Origin: Alphaproteobacteria bacterium
GTDB taxonomy: Bacteria > Pseudomonadota > Alphaproteobacteria > Rhizobiales > Xanthobacteraceae
Reading direction: 5' to 3'
Assembly: GCA_037200445.1 (NCBI GenBank)
Contig: JBBCGH010000001.1
Coordinates: 3,844,001-3,908,000, forward strand
DNA length: 64,000 nt
Below the pieces are notes generated by a model, which saw nothing but the letters and a program-made list of their open reading frames with translations, was not told the origin of the DNA and searched no databases. Shown piece after piece: positions 9,391 through 17,792 of the stretch (its first letter is position 1; every line of letters begins with the position of its first letter). Made by a program: the position numbers and the translations under genes.

Positions 9391-9427
9391 TGGTATGGAT
9401 ATTATACCATATCAACGTATGGCGCAA
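9391..9427 (-). promoter_or_regulatory. brnTA promoter with overlapping operator palindrome
   Basis: TGGTAT (9391-9396) and ATACCA (9404-9409) form a perfect 6-base inverted repeat with a 7-base spacer directly next to the brnT ATG. On the minus strand the same bases contain TATAAT (9406-9401), a consensus -10, with a weak TTGCGC -35 candidate 15 bases upstream. An operator on top of the -10 fits BrnA autorepression. Confidence 0.6.
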
Positions 9428-9438
9428 GGCGCCTGCCC

Positions 9439-10131
9439 TCACCCCCCATACATCGCCACCGCGCGGATCGGGCTCGCCGTCCCTCCCCGGATGCGCAGCG
9501 GGAAGCCGATGAAGGTGAAGCGGCCCTTGCCGACAACGGCCTCCAGGTTCCACAGGCACTCGATGTGGGTGATGCCGCGCGCGGCGCAGGCAAGATGCGC
9601 CTTGAAGTTCGGCTCGCCGGCCGGCGCAGGGCTCACCGCCTCGACGCCGAAGATCGCGACGCCCTCGTCGGCGAGCCAGTGCACGGCCTCGACATGCAGA
9701 CCGGGAAAGTCGGTCGTATAGCCGGGCGTGCCGAACAGGCGCTTGTTGACGCCCATGTTGATCAGCACGGTGTCGCGCTTGCGGATGCTCTCGCCCGACG
9801 CCGCGAGCGCCGCCTCCATCTCAGGCACCGTGATCTCGTGCTTGAGCGGCACGTGGCTCAAGTCAAGGCAAAACGCGGAGGTGTAGAAATCCGAAAGCGG
9901 CATTTCGTCGATCGAGGCCGCTTTCGGATCGGCGTTGAAGTGACACGGCGCGTCGACATGCGTGCCGGCATGATCGCTCAGCGAGAGGTGCAGCGCCTTG
10001 GACGAGAAGCGCGTCGCTCCCGCGACCTTCACCTCGTCGTGGTCGTACCAGGTGCCCATGACAACAGGCGGATGCGAGGGATGCGCCGGCGTGCGGTGAT
10101 AGAGCTCGCGAGAAAGGTCGATGAATTTCAT
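9439..10131 (-). CDS. Cyclase family protein (kynurenine formamidase-like)
   Basis: A 230-residue metal-dependent hydrolase of the cyclase family (PF04199), which includes bacterial kynurenine formamidase and isatin hydrolase. The metal-binding signature HAGTHVDAPCHF is present near residues 55-66, and a later FGVEAVSP segment fits the second conserved block. ATG 10131 gives MKFIDLSREL, the usual family start; the longer frame from 10197 has no support. It faces a gene-free, hairpin-rich region. No tryptophan-pathway genes are nearby, so the actual substrate is open. Confidence 0.85.
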   Translation of the reverse strand: MKFIDLSRELYHRTPAHPSHPPVVMGTWYDHDEVKVAGATRFSSKALHLSLSDHAGTHVDAPCHFNADPKAASIDEMPLSDFYTSAFCLDLSHVPLKHEITVPEMEAALAASGESIRKRDTVLINMGVNKRLFGTPGYTTDFPGLHVEAVHWLADEGVAIFGVEAVSPAPAGEPNFKAHLACAARGITHIECLWNLEAVVGKGRFTFIGFPLRIRGGTASPIRAVAMYGG

Positions 10132-10227
10132 GAGAGCGATACTCCGGAGGTGCAACAGCACCCAGACTGTAGGGCGGGCAAAGGAGCAAAGCGACATGCC
10201 CGCCGCCCCGAATGATGGCGCACCAAC

Positions 10228-10262
10228 GCGGGGATAACTCCCCGAAAAAAAGTTATCCCCGC
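10228..10262. promoter_or_regulatory. Perfect 12-bp stem-loop between divergent genes
   Basis: GCGGGGATAACT (10228-10239) pairs perfectly with AGTTATCCCCGC (10251-10262) around an 11-base A-rich loop. It is about 100 bases upstream of the cyclase gene on the minus strand. It may be an operator, a leader hairpin or the boundary of the structured region to its right. Confidence 0.5.
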
Positions 10263-10299
10263 TCGAAAAACCGCGCGTACTCTCTGCGCGCCTTGCTCG

Positions 10300-10700
10300 T
10301 CGAGGGGCGTCAACCGGTGACGCTGGTTTGACGGAGCAAGCGGGAGGCGCGGCCGGAGATCAGGCAAGCGGTCCCGGGGCGCATAGGGGTCGCGTCGCGA
10401 TGCCCGTGTGCTCGTGCGGCGCCTGCGAGTTGGGGCTCGTCACCTCAACACTCGGGCGGCTCCGGGACCCGCCCTGGGGGTACTACGGCCCCTGTGCGAG
10501 GTGCTCGCTGACGGCCCGACTGACATCGGGACACGCAAGCGCGGCCCGGAGCTGGGCGAATGTCGAAAGACATTCGCTAGAGCCGCTGGTGGAGCGCCGC
10601 GAGGCGAGCATGCCGATCGCAAGGCATGCGCCGCGCCTCGCAAGCGTGGCTCCGTTGGTGCGCCTTGCGGCGCTCCGCTCCCCTCGCCTGTTGTGAGGGA
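10300..10700. other. Gene-free hairpin-rich region: candidate structured RNA or dispersed repeat
   Basis: No convincing protein is encoded between 10263 and 10774. Several strong stems are visible: a CGTCAA(A)CC stem (10308-10332), GCGAATGTC/GACATTCGC (10556-10564 with 10569-10577) closed by a GAAA tetraloop, GCGAGGCG/CGCCTCGC enclosing GCATGCC/GGCATGC (10599-10641), and GGAGCGCCGC/GCGGCGCTCC (10591-10600 with 10667-10676) enclosing that hairpin. GNRA loops and nested stems suggest a folded RNA, but a REP-like repeat would look the same. The strand of any transcript is unknown, and it matches no RNA family I can name. Confidence 0.45.
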
Positions 10701-10774
10701 GGAAAGTGAAGGAGGCGCAGCCCGCGCGCTGTTACAAGCGGGCGGCGGAGCTTTGGTTTCTGAGGAGCCCTCCC

Positions 10775-11707
10775 ATGAAACTCGGCATCATCGGCGCAGG
10801 CAATGTCGGAGCGGCTTGCGCGTTCGCGGCGGTAACGCGCGGCTCGGCGCGCGAGATCGTGCTGGTCAACCGCACGCCCGGGACCGCGCAAGCCATCGCC
10901 ACCGACCTGCGCTACGGCACGCCGCTCGGGCCAAGGGTCGATATCACCGACGGCGACTACGACGCGCTGTCCGGCTGCGGCGTCGTGCTGATCACCGCGG
11001 GCGTCAACGAGAAGACCGGCGGCGCGACCGACCGCGACGACAGCCAGGGCCGGCTGCGCCTCCTCGGCCGGAATGCCGAAATCTATCGCGACATCGTGCC
11101 GAAGATCGCGGCCGCGGCCCCCGCCGCCGTGCTGGTCGCCGTCACCGACCCGCCCGATCCGCTCGCCGACATCGCGCGGCAGGTCGCGCCTTCCGCGCAC
11201 GTGCTTTCCGCCGGCACCTATCTCGACAGCCAGCGCTTCCGCCTGCATCTCGGCGCGCACTTTTCCGCGGACCCCGCGCATGTCGAGGCGCAGGTGATCG
11301 GCGATCACGGCACCAGCCAGGTGTTCGTCTGGTCCTCGGCGCGCGTCGGCGGCGTGCCGCTCGCGGCGCTTCTCAAGGCGCGCCGCGAAAGGTTCGATGC
11401 GTTGCGCGAGAAAGTCGAGCGCGAGGTGCGCTACGCCAACATCACCATCATCGAGGGCCACGACGCGAGCCAGTACGGCATCGGCATCGTGGCGGCGCGC
11501 ATCGCCGAAATCGTTTTGCGCGACGAGCGCGCCGTGATCCCGATCGGCAGCTGGCAGGAGAAGTTCGGCGTGACGCTCTCGCTGCCGAGCGTGGTCGGCT
11601 GCGACGGGGTGAGCGAGGTCTTGGAGCCGGAGCTGTCCGCCCCGGAGCGCGCCGCGCTCGAGAAAAGCGCGGAGACTCTGCGCAACGCGCTTGCGGGAGT
11701 GGCGTGA
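10775..11707 (+). CDS. Divergent lactate/malate dehydrogenase family protein
   Basis: A 310-residue NAD-dependent 2-hydroxyacid dehydrogenase of the LDH/MDH fold: Rossmann GAGNVG at 7-12, Asp151 and Arg154 in YLDSQRFR, and catalytic His178 in IGDHGTS, with the spacing of canonical Asp168/Arg171/His195. The substrate-specificity position (Gln in LDH, Arg in MDH) is Glu79, the mobile active-site loop is about seven residues longer than usual (residues 80-92), and the conserved TNPVD reads TDPPD with Asp125. Substrate use may therefore differ from lactate and malate. ATG 10775 has a GAGGAG ribosome site and follows the hairpin-rich region. Confidence 0.75.
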   Translation: MKLGIIGAGNVGAACAFAAVTRGSAREIVLVNRTPGTAQAIATDLRYGTPLGPRVDITDGDYDALSGCGVVLITAGVNEKTGGATDRDDSQGRLRLLGRNAEIYRDIVPKIAAAAPAAVLVAVTDPPDPLADIARQVAPSAHVLSAGTYLDSQRFRLHLGAHFSADPAHVEAQVIGDHGTSQVFVWSSARVGGVPLAALLKARRERFDALREKVEREVRYANITIIEGHDASQYGIGIVAARIAEIVLRDERAVIPIGSWQEKFGVTLSLPSVVGCDGVSEVLEPELSAPERAALEKSAETLRNALAGVA

Positions 11708-11715
11708 AGCCGGCG

Positions 11716-12189
11716 CTACCGCAACGCCAGCCTTGCCACGCCGAGCGCGAGGTTGACGCCGACCGACGCCTCGATCGAGAGCGGCTGCAGCGCAATGGTG
11801 CGGTTCGAGCCGCCGACCAGCGCGTTCGCGCCGACGCCGAGGCCAAGCCCGATCTCGCCGCTCGCGCCGACGTAGTCGCCGACCAGCGCACGCGCACCGA
11901 GAGGCTTCTCGGTCCGCGCGATCACGCCCCATACCATCCGGCCGCCGGCCTGGATGCCGACATCGAGCCCGAGCCGTCCGATGCGCCCGACATAGTTCTC
12001 CCTGTGCCCGGTCGCCGAATTGGTGAACACGCAAGTCATGCGCTGGCGCGAGCCGATGATGAGTCCGACGCTGGGCCCGAGATTGCAGACCAGCGTACCG
12101 GCCTGCCGGCGCGACTGCGCCGAGGCCGGCGTCGCGGCCAGCGCTGCGAAGAGGATTGCGAATGCGAAAAGTCCGGCGCGTGTCATCAT
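11716..12189 (-). CDS. DUF992 domain-containing exported protein
   Basis: A 157-residue DUF992 protein with a clear Sec signal peptide (residues 1-25, ending ASAQ). Mature part contains two cysteines (VCNLG and MTCVF) and a glycine-rich C-terminal half (SGEIGLGLGVGANALVGG). DUF992 proteins are common in Hyphomicrobiales and resemble EipA/EipB-like envelope factors, though the function of this one is unknown. It converges with the dehydrogenase and is separated from the response regulator by about 40 bases. Confidence 0.8.
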   Translation of the reverse strand: MMTRAGLFAFAILFAALAATPASAQSRRQAGTLVCNLGPSVGLIIGSRQRMTCVFTNSATGHRENYVGRIGRLGLDVGIQAGGRMVWGVIARTEKPLGARALVGDYVGASGEIGLGLGVGANALVGGSNRTIALQPLSIEASVGVNLALGVARLALR

Positions 12190-12228
12190 GGTCGTGCTCC
12201 CGAATGTGGCCGTTGCGTCGTGAAGGCG

Positions 12229-12864
12229 TTACGCCTCGATCAGCTTGTTCCTGATCGCATAGCGCACGAGGCCCGCGGCCGAGGTGATGTTCAGCTTGCG
12301 CATCGCCGAGGCGCGGTGCGATTCGATCGTCTTGATGGAAAGATTGAGGATCGAGCTCATTTCCTTGTTGCTGTGCCCTTCCGCAATCAGCTGCACTACG
12401 ATGCGCTCACGCGCCGAAAGCACGGCGCGGGGGTGCCCCCTCTGGGTCAGCAGGAACGTCTCGAGCAGCTTCTCCGAAATCTGGTCGGAGAAATACGGCT
12501 TGTGGTGAGACAGCGCCTCGACCGCGGCGATCAGGTGCTCCTTCGCGTCCGATTTGAGCAGATAGGCCTTGGCGCCCGCCTCCAGCACCTCGCCGACCAG
12601 CGCGTCGTTGTCGACCATGGTGAAGATCAGCACCTCGGTCGAGGGTGCGCGCTTGCGGATCTGCCGCGTCGCCTCGACACCGTTCACCAGCGGGATCGAA
12701 TAGTCGAGGACCGCGACATCCGGTCTCGTCTCCAGCGCCTTGGTGACCGCGTCCTTGCCGTCCGCGGCCTCGGCAACGATCTCCCACCCGGCATGGGCTT
12801 CAAGAATCAGCCGCAGGCCCGACCGGACAACATCGTGATCATCCGCAATGAGAATGCGCGTCAT
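12229..12864 (-). CDS. NarL/FixJ-family response regulator
   Basis: A 211-residue two-component response regulator. The receiver domain (about 1-120) has acidic DDHD at 8-11, phosphoacceptor Asp54 in AVLDYSIP and Lys near 104. The C-terminal LuxR-type helix-turn-helix (about 145-205) has the typical LSARERIVVQLIAEGHSNKE order. ATG 12864 is chosen because the receiver begins there (MTRILIADDHD). The gene lies 64 bases after the sensor kinase stop, and the two form one operon. Targets are not evident. Confidence 0.9.
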   Translation of the reverse strand: MTRILIADDHDVVRSGLRLILEAHAGWEIVAEAADGKDAVTKALETRPDVAVLDYSIPLVNGVEATRQIRKRAPSTEVLIFTMVDNDALVGEVLEAGAKAYLLKSDAKEHLIAAVEALSHHKPYFSDQISEKLLETFLLTQRGHPRAVLSARERIVVQLIAEGHSNKEMSSILNLSIKTIESHRASAMRKLNITSAAGLVRYAIRNKLIEA

Positions 12865-12928
12865 CGAGAATCCAGGAAACGTATGGCATCGCAGGCTAGC
12901 AAGGGCTTCATGTTTGCGGAGTGCGCAA

Positions 12929-14077
12929 TTACCCGGAAACGCGCAGGGGAAGAACCCTGAAATCGTGGAAGGACGGGTAGAGCAGAGGCAGCTCTTCACG
13001 GCATTCGCTCAGCGGGACCGCGCCGGAGATCGTCGTGCCCTGTGGCCCAGTTGCGACTTTGAGTGCGCCGCCAAGCTGGCGCAGCCGCTCCCGCATTCCG
13101 GCGAGTCCGATGCCCGGCCGCTGAACGCGACAGGCATCGCCGCCCCCCGCCGCCATCCCCTTTCCATTATCCGCGATGCTGAGCGCGAGAATGTCTTGCG
13201 CCGTTTCGACCCTGACCCGAACCTCGGTCGCGCGGGCGTGCCGGTGCACATTGGCAAGCGCTTCCTGAACGATGCGCAGGATCGTGCGCTGGGCCTCGGG
13301 CGTAAAATCGTCGATCTCGCAATCGATCTGCGCGCTGACGCGCAGGCCGGTCCGCCGGGCAAACCCGTCGATGAACCGCGTCAGCGTCGTCTTGAGCCCG
13401 TCCTCATCGAGGCAGGGCGGATGGAGCAAATAGCTGAACGTGCGGATTTCCTTCTGCGCCTCCTCGACCGTGTGCTCGACCTGATCGAGGGTGTGCTGCG
13501 TTTCCGCATCCTGCCGGGAGGTGCGGCGCAACGCCATCATGTGCAGCCCGATGGCGGTCAGTTGCTGCGCCGTGGAGTCGTGCAGCTCGAGCGCGATGCG
13601 CTGGCGTTCTTCGTCCTGCACACTGAGCAGGCGTTGCGAGAGGTCCTTGATCGTTTGCTGCGCATCGTGGATCGCACTGATGTCGGCATGGGTCACGACC
13701 ATCCGGCTTGCGCCCTCGATCGTGACGCGCACCGCGCTCACCTGATACCAGCGCTGCGCGTCGCGCGCGCGCAGGCAAACCGAACGCTGAAAGCGGTCGA
13801 GCGTACCCTGCAGCAGCCGTTTCAGCGCGGCGCGCAAATCGAAAACATGACGAGGATCGATCGCGCTGAGAATGCCGACCTTGACATAATTTGTGCCGAT
13901 CCCGTCATGCGGCATCGCGATACGCAGCAGTTTCAGAAACGCTCGCCACGATTCGTTCACGAACAGAATCGAGCCGGCTTCATCAAGCACGGCGACCGGC
14001 GACGGCACCGCGTCGAGCGTTGCTGCGAGCAGCCCCTGTGGCTCTTCGACGGATCTCACTGCGACGTGGATTGTCAT
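12929..14077 (-). CDS. PAS-containing sensor histidine kinase (NarX/DegS type)
   Basis: A 382-residue soluble sensor kinase: N-terminal PAS-like domain (about 10-130), HisKA_3 dimerisation domain with phospho-His166 in IALELHDSTAQQ, and a HATPase_c domain with EALANVHRHA (N box), DNGKGM and GIGLAGMRER. No transmembrane segment is seen, so it senses a cytoplasmic or membrane-permeant signal through the PAS domain. It is transcribed immediately before the LuxR-type regulator, its obvious partner. The last 30 residues extend beyond the usual kinase end and may reach a different natural stop. Confidence 0.9.
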   Translation of the reverse strand: MTIHVAVRSVEEPQGLLAATLDAVPSPVAVLDEAGSILFVNESWRAFLKLLRIAMPHDGIGTNYVKVGILSAIDPRHVFDLRAALKRLLQGTLDRFQRSVCLRARDAQRWYQVSAVRVTIEGASRMVVTHADISAIHDAQQTIKDLSQRLLSVQDEERQRIALELHDSTAQQLTAIGLHMMALRRTSRQDAETQHTLDQVEHTVEEAQKEIRTFSYLLHPPCLDEDGLKTTLTRFIDGFARRTGLRVSAQIDCEIDDFTPEAQRTILRIVQEALANVHRHARATEVRVRVETAQDILALSIADNGKGMAAGGGDACRVQRPGIGLAGMRERLRQLGGALKVATGPQGTTISGAVPLSECREELPLLYPSFHDFRVLPLRVSG

Positions 14078-14597
14078 GTTGTTCTACCCCACAAGGACTG
14101 TGCGATCCTCAATGGGATAGGGACGCGTTCAGGGTTTCCCCGCAATTGCCTCTAGGGTAATGCGCGCGTATCCGAATAGAGGAACACCCTATCTCTTGGT
14201 TTAGAGACCAAGGTCCAACTGCGATAAAGCGCGCACGCATCGGATGGTCGGCATGCGAGACCGCGGCGCGATTAAATCGAACGAATTCACCGGCTTCCGC
14301 ACACTCGCGTAACGTCATTTGTCGGCGCGCGTGCAGCGCAGCGAATTTCCCAAAGCAAGGCCTCGGGATTCTCCCAAATGAGATTCAGGGTAAGTCCGAA
14401 TTTCCGCGAGAGACCGTTCGGGATTGAATCTTGCGGTATTCGACTTCACGAGGTCTACCATGCCTTCCATTCGCTTCGTTGCGCAACGAAAGGGCCACGC
14501 GGCGCGGCGGCGCGCGGCCTGAATGCTTTGTGCGGAACGGCCGAGCGCCCGCACGCATCACGAGCGACCGGCGATCAGACTACTCGGGAGCGCCGTC
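14078..14597. other. 520-bp intergenic region between divergent genes
   Basis: No convincing gene. Two short antisense frames (14109-14318 and 14315-14554) lack ribosome sites and protein-like composition. Two inverted repeats are present: CTTGGT/ACCAAG (14195-14200 with 14207-14212), about 120 bases upstream of the sensor kinase, and the 16-base palindrome TTCGTTGCGCAACGAA (14475-14490), about 110 bases upstream of the metallopeptidase. Either could be a regulator site. Both divergent promoters must lie here, but no clear -35/-10 pair was found. Confidence 0.4.
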
Positions 14598-15590
14598 ATG
14601 ACGGGTCGACGATTCCACTCACCGGCCGCGCCGCGCACTGCGGCTTTCCTACTTGGAGCGTCGCTTGCGGTCTCGCTCGGCATCGCGTCCGCATCGGCGC
14701 AAACACCTGCAGCGCCGGCCGCAGCGCCGCCTCCGGCGCCCTCGACCGTAACTCAGCAGAACGCCGCTGAACTCGAAGTCAGGATGAACGCGGCGGTCAA
14801 AGAGTTGATGAAGGAGCCCCGCTTCAAGAACGTACCCGAAAAGGAAGTGCGCGACCGCTTCGAGTTCGTCGCCGGCAATGTGATCTTCGCAACACTGCAC
14901 GAAGTCGGTCATATGCTGATCACCGAAATGGCGTTGTACGTCCTCGGACGCGAGGAGGATGCAGCCGACTCGTTCGCGGCGATATCCGGCCTCAAGCTCA
15001 ATAGTTCACTCTCGGACCAGATTCTCTTTCAGTCCGCGCGAGGCTGGTTCATGAGCGACCTGCGCAACAAGAAGCAAAAAATAAAATCTGTCTTCTACGA
15101 CGCGCACGGTCTCGACCAGCAGCGCGCCTACAACATTGTCTGCCTGATCGTCGGCGGCAATCCCGACAAATTCTACAAGCTCGCCGACATCACCCGGATG
15201 CCCGAGGAGCGGCAAGGCACCTGCCAGGGCGATTTCAGCAACGCCTCGTGGTCCTGGGAGAAGGCTCTGGGGCCATACATCCGCAAGGACGATCAGCCCA
15301 AGACCCCGATCAGCGTGGCCTACGACGAAACCAAGAAATACGCGAACATCGAGCACGCCATGCGAGAGATCAAAATGCTCGAGGTCATCGCCGAATATTT
15401 GTCGGATCGGTTTGTCTGGACGCGTGGCCCGGTCGGGCTCGAGGCAAAGGAATGCAAGGAGCCGGGCGCATTCTGGGACCTGCAAACGCGCAAGATCTAT
15501 GTCTGCTATGAGCTCGCCGTCGACTTCATCGACATGTACCGCGGCTACAGCGCCGACCTGAGGAAAGAGGCGAAACGCCCCAGGCGCTGA
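14598..15590 (+). CDS. DUF4344 domain exported zinc metallopeptidase
   Basis: A 330-residue exported protein with a signal peptide (about 1-38, ending ASAQ) and an alanine/proline-rich linker. HEVGH in FATLHEVGHML is the HExxH zinc-binding and catalytic motif of gluzincin-type peptidases, and the following ALYVLGREEDAADSFA gives the usual downstream Glu. Four cysteines occur in the C-terminal half. This matches the DUF4344 putative metallopeptidase family, whose substrates are unknown. ATG 14598 has a GGGAG site. It is a single gene converging on the flavin oxidoreductase. Confidence 0.85.
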   Translation: MTGRRFHSPAAPRTAAFLLGASLAVSLGIASASAQTPAAPAAAPPPAPSTVTQQNAAELEVRMNAAVKELMKEPRFKNVPEKEVRDRFEFVAGNVIFATLHEVGHMLITEMALYVLGREEDAADSFAAISGLKLNSSLSDQILFQSARGWFMSDLRNKKQKIKSVFYDAHGLDQQRAYNIVCLIVGGNPDKFYKLADITRMPEERQGTCQGDFSNASWSWEKALGPYIRKDDQPKTPISVAYDETKKYANIEHAMREIKMLEVIAEYLSDRFVWTRGPVGLEAKECKEPGAFWDLQTRKIYVCYELAVDFIDMYRGYSADLRKEAKRPRR

Positions 15591-15595
15591 GCGTC

Positions 15596-16618
15596 CTACT
15601 CGGCCGCGGCGCGCCTCTCGGTCGCGAATGCCGGCATCACCTCGTGGGCAAAACGGCGCAGGTTCGGGATCGCGCCGCCCGCGCCGTTGAGCAGCACATG
15701 CTCGATGCCTGCCGCGCGCAGCCTTTCGAGCTTCGTGGCGATCTCGTCAGGCGTTCCGTACATCGCGCTCTCTTCCGCGGCGTCGAGCGTGTAGTCGAAC
15801 GACAGCATGCTCGACTTCACGGCACCCGGTGCCGCCGCAAGCTCGGTCATGCGCCGCTGGTTGGCGAGCCGCGCCTCCACCGCCTTGCGCTTGTCGTCTG
15901 CGTCCTTCGCCACATAGAACGCGCGCGCGACGCCGACGTCCATCGGGTCGAAGCGGCGGCCGAGTCGCTCCACCTCGGCCTTGTAGATGTTGAAGCGCTC
16001 GATGAGCGCGGTGATCGAAGCGAACTGGTCAAGCAACAGCTTGGCGCCACGCTGAGCCACCTTAGCGATCGAATCCGGCTGGCCCGCCGCCATCCAGATC
16101 GGCGGGTGCGGCTTCTGTTTCGTCGGCGGTTCCACCACGATGTTCTCGAAATTCCAGTACTTGCCGTGATGCGAAAAGCGCTCGTCGCTGGTCCACGCCT
16201 TCAGGATCACTGAAAGCGATTCCTCGAAGCGCTCGTCGGCCTCGCGAATAGGGATGCAGAAGCCGGAAAACTCGTTGTGCCGGTAGCCTTTTCCCACTCC
16301 GAATTCGAGCCGGCCGTTCGAGAGCAGATCGATTGTCGCCGCCTGTTCGGCGAGCAGCACCGGATTGTGCCAAGGCAGCACTAGCACCGCGGTGCCAAGC
16401 CGCAGTGTCGAGGTGCGCGCCGCCACCCAGGTCAGCAGATTGAGGCTCGCCGAGACCTGGCCGAAGCCGGTGAAGTGATGCTCGACCACGAACGAGGAAT
16501 CGTAGCCGAGCGCCTCGGCCTCGACGTTATACTCGATGAAGTCGCGGAACCCTTGAGCTGAGTCGAGGTCGGCGCCGCCACGCTTCGCCTGCGCCGAGCC
16601 GAACAGTCCGAATTTCAT
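15596..16618 (-). CDS. LLM class flavin-dependent oxidoreductase
   Basis: A 340-residue luciferase-like (LLM) TIM-barrel flavoprotein. Landmarks are the N-terminal EALGYDSSFVVEHHF, the LRLGTAVLVLPWHNPV strand and the GRLEFGVGKGY phosphate-binding loop typical of bacterial luciferase-like monooxygenases. It would use FMNH2 or F420H2; the family is broad and the substrate cannot be inferred. ATG 16618 begins MKFGLFG, as expected. It converges with the DUF4344 gene, five bases apart. The HdeD-like gene lies upstream on the same strand. Confidence 0.88.
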   Translation of the reverse strand: MKFGLFGSAQAKRGGADLDSAQGFRDFIEYNVEAEALGYDSSFVVEHHFTGFGQVSASLNLLTWVAARTSTLRLGTAVLVLPWHNPVLLAEQAATIDLLSNGRLEFGVGKGYRHNEFSGFCIPIREADERFEESLSVILKAWTSDERFSHHGKYWNFENIVVEPPTKQKPHPPIWMAAGQPDSIAKVAQRGAKLLLDQFASITALIERFNIYKAEVERLGRRFDPMDVGVARAFYVAKDADDKRKAVEARLANQRRMTELAAAPGAVKSSMLSFDYTLDAAEESAMYGTPDEIATKLERLRAAGIEHVLLNGAGGAIPNLRRFAHEVMPAFATERRAAAE

Positions 16619-16688
16619 GCGCCACCGTCAAGCCGGGAGAGGATCCCGGCCATTCATGTCTTACTTCTTGCCGCTGCCTGACGGAAGG

Positions 16689-17270
16689 CTAGGCGGTGTG
16701 AAGCTTCTTCAGCTTCAAGGCCTCCATCACCAGCATGATACCGAACACGATGGCGTAGGACCCAATCACCCAAATCAGCCCGAGCGCACCGGCCCCTGGT
16801 GCGACGAGCAGCACGACGCCGAACAGCACCGAGAGCGCGCCGGACAGCCCGATCAGCCACTCGTTGTCGATTTCCTTGCGCAGGCGGATCGCGCCGATGA
16901 TCTGGAAGATGCCGAGCGAAATCGCCCAGCATGCGATGAAGATCAGCAGCACGAACGCGGTCAGGCCTGGCATCAGGAAGGTCACGAGACCCGCCGCGAT
17001 GCCGGCGACGCCGACCAGCGCAAGCCACCAGCGCGAGCCGACATTCCCGCCCATGATGGCGTGGATGAGCGCCAGGACGCCGTCGGCGAGCGCGAAGGCA
17101 CCGTAGAACAGAATAAGCGTCAGCAGCGTGATGCCCGGCCAGACAAAAGCGAGAATGCCGAAGATGATCGCCACGATCCCGCGCAGCAGGATGAGCCACC
17201 AGTATTTCGCGAGGATCGGCAGGATGAGTCCCCCGGCGGGGGCGGCAGCAGGTGAAGGCGCAGTCGACAT
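16689..17270 (-). CDS. HdeD family (DUF308) membrane protein
   Basis: A 193-residue inner-membrane protein with six hydrophobic segments arranged as repeats (for example WWLILLRGIVAIIFGILAF near the start and the repeated WWLALVGVAGIAAG). This is the DUF308/HdeD family, linked in Escherichia coli to acid resistance at high cell density, though most members are uncharacterised. ATG 17270 has a GGGAGG site six bases upstream. A proline/alanine-rich cytoplasmic N terminus of about 20 residues precedes the first helix. Confidence 0.85.
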   Translation of the reverse strand: MSTAPSPAAAPAGGLILPILAKYWWLILLRGIVAIIFGILAFVWPGITLLTLILFYGAFALADGVLALIHAIMGGNVGSRWWLALVGVAGIAAGLVTFLMPGLTAFVLLIFIACWAISLGIFQIIGAIRLRKEIDNEWLIGLSGALSVLFGVVLLVAPGAGALGLIWVIGSYAIVFGIMLVMEALKLKKLHTA

Positions 17271-17457
17271 GAGCAACCTCCCGTTCGGCTCGGTCGGTGT
17301 CCCCGGAGCGAGCCCGGCCTTTCTTATACCACACGATGGGCGCCGGTTGCGTGTGAGCCCGAGCCCATGCTGGCGGTATGGTCGCAGCCGGTATCCCCTT
17401 GCCTATGCCGCGGTCTGCGATAATCTGAAGTTGCACCAACCTCTGGGGGATTTGCTC

Positions 17458-17778
17458 ATGTTCAAGTTGTCGCGCGCGGTTCTCGCGGTCGCCGTGTTTG
17501 CGTTTGCTCTCGTTGCAGTGACGCAGAGCGCCTCGGCGCAATTCAAGCCCGGCCAGTGCGGCGGCTTCTTCGGCAAAATCTGTACTGACCCGAACCAATA
17601 TTGCTCGTTCAAATCCCAGTGCGGTTTCGGGGACGTGATGGGCCAATGCATGACCAAGCCAGCCCGATGCCCGAAAATCCGCATGCCGGTGTGCGGCTGC
17701 AACGGCACGACCTACGCCAACGATTGCCTGCGCCGGCAAGCCGGTACATCGCTGCGGTCGCGCGGCGCCTGCGGCTAA
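17458..17778 (+). CDS. Exported Kazal-type domain protein
   Basis: A 106-residue exported protein: signal peptide about 1-28 (ending ASAQ), a cysteine-rich middle (CGGFFGKICTDPNQYC) and a C-terminal Kazal-like domain marked by VCGCNGTTYANDC with a final Cys two residues from the end. Kazal domains usually inhibit serine proteases. Bacterial versions of this small type are widespread and mostly untested. The mature part has ten cysteines, consistent with disulfides in the periplasm or outside. The next gene starts 14 bases later on the same strand. Confidence 0.75.
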   Translation: MFKLSRAVLAVAVFAFALVAVTQSASAQFKPGQCGGFFGKICTDPNQYCSFKSQCGFGDVMGQCMTKPARCPKIRMPVCGCNGTTYANDCLRRQAGTSLRSRGACG

Positions 17779-17792
17779 GCGTAACGCTGATC

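Noticed and set aside
10300-10700. RNase P RNA or tmRNA
   Set aside because: The GAGGAAAGT-like string at 10699-10707 lacks the surrounding RNase P core, and no tmRNA tag or acceptor stem is found.
10408-12960. 850-residue plus-strand frame
   Set aside because: It runs through the hairpin region, the dehydrogenase in another frame and the antisense of two genes; Arg-rich with no motif.
14109-14554. Two small minus-strand ORFs upstream of the sensor kinase
   Set aside because: No ribosome site, no protein-like pattern; treated as intergenic.
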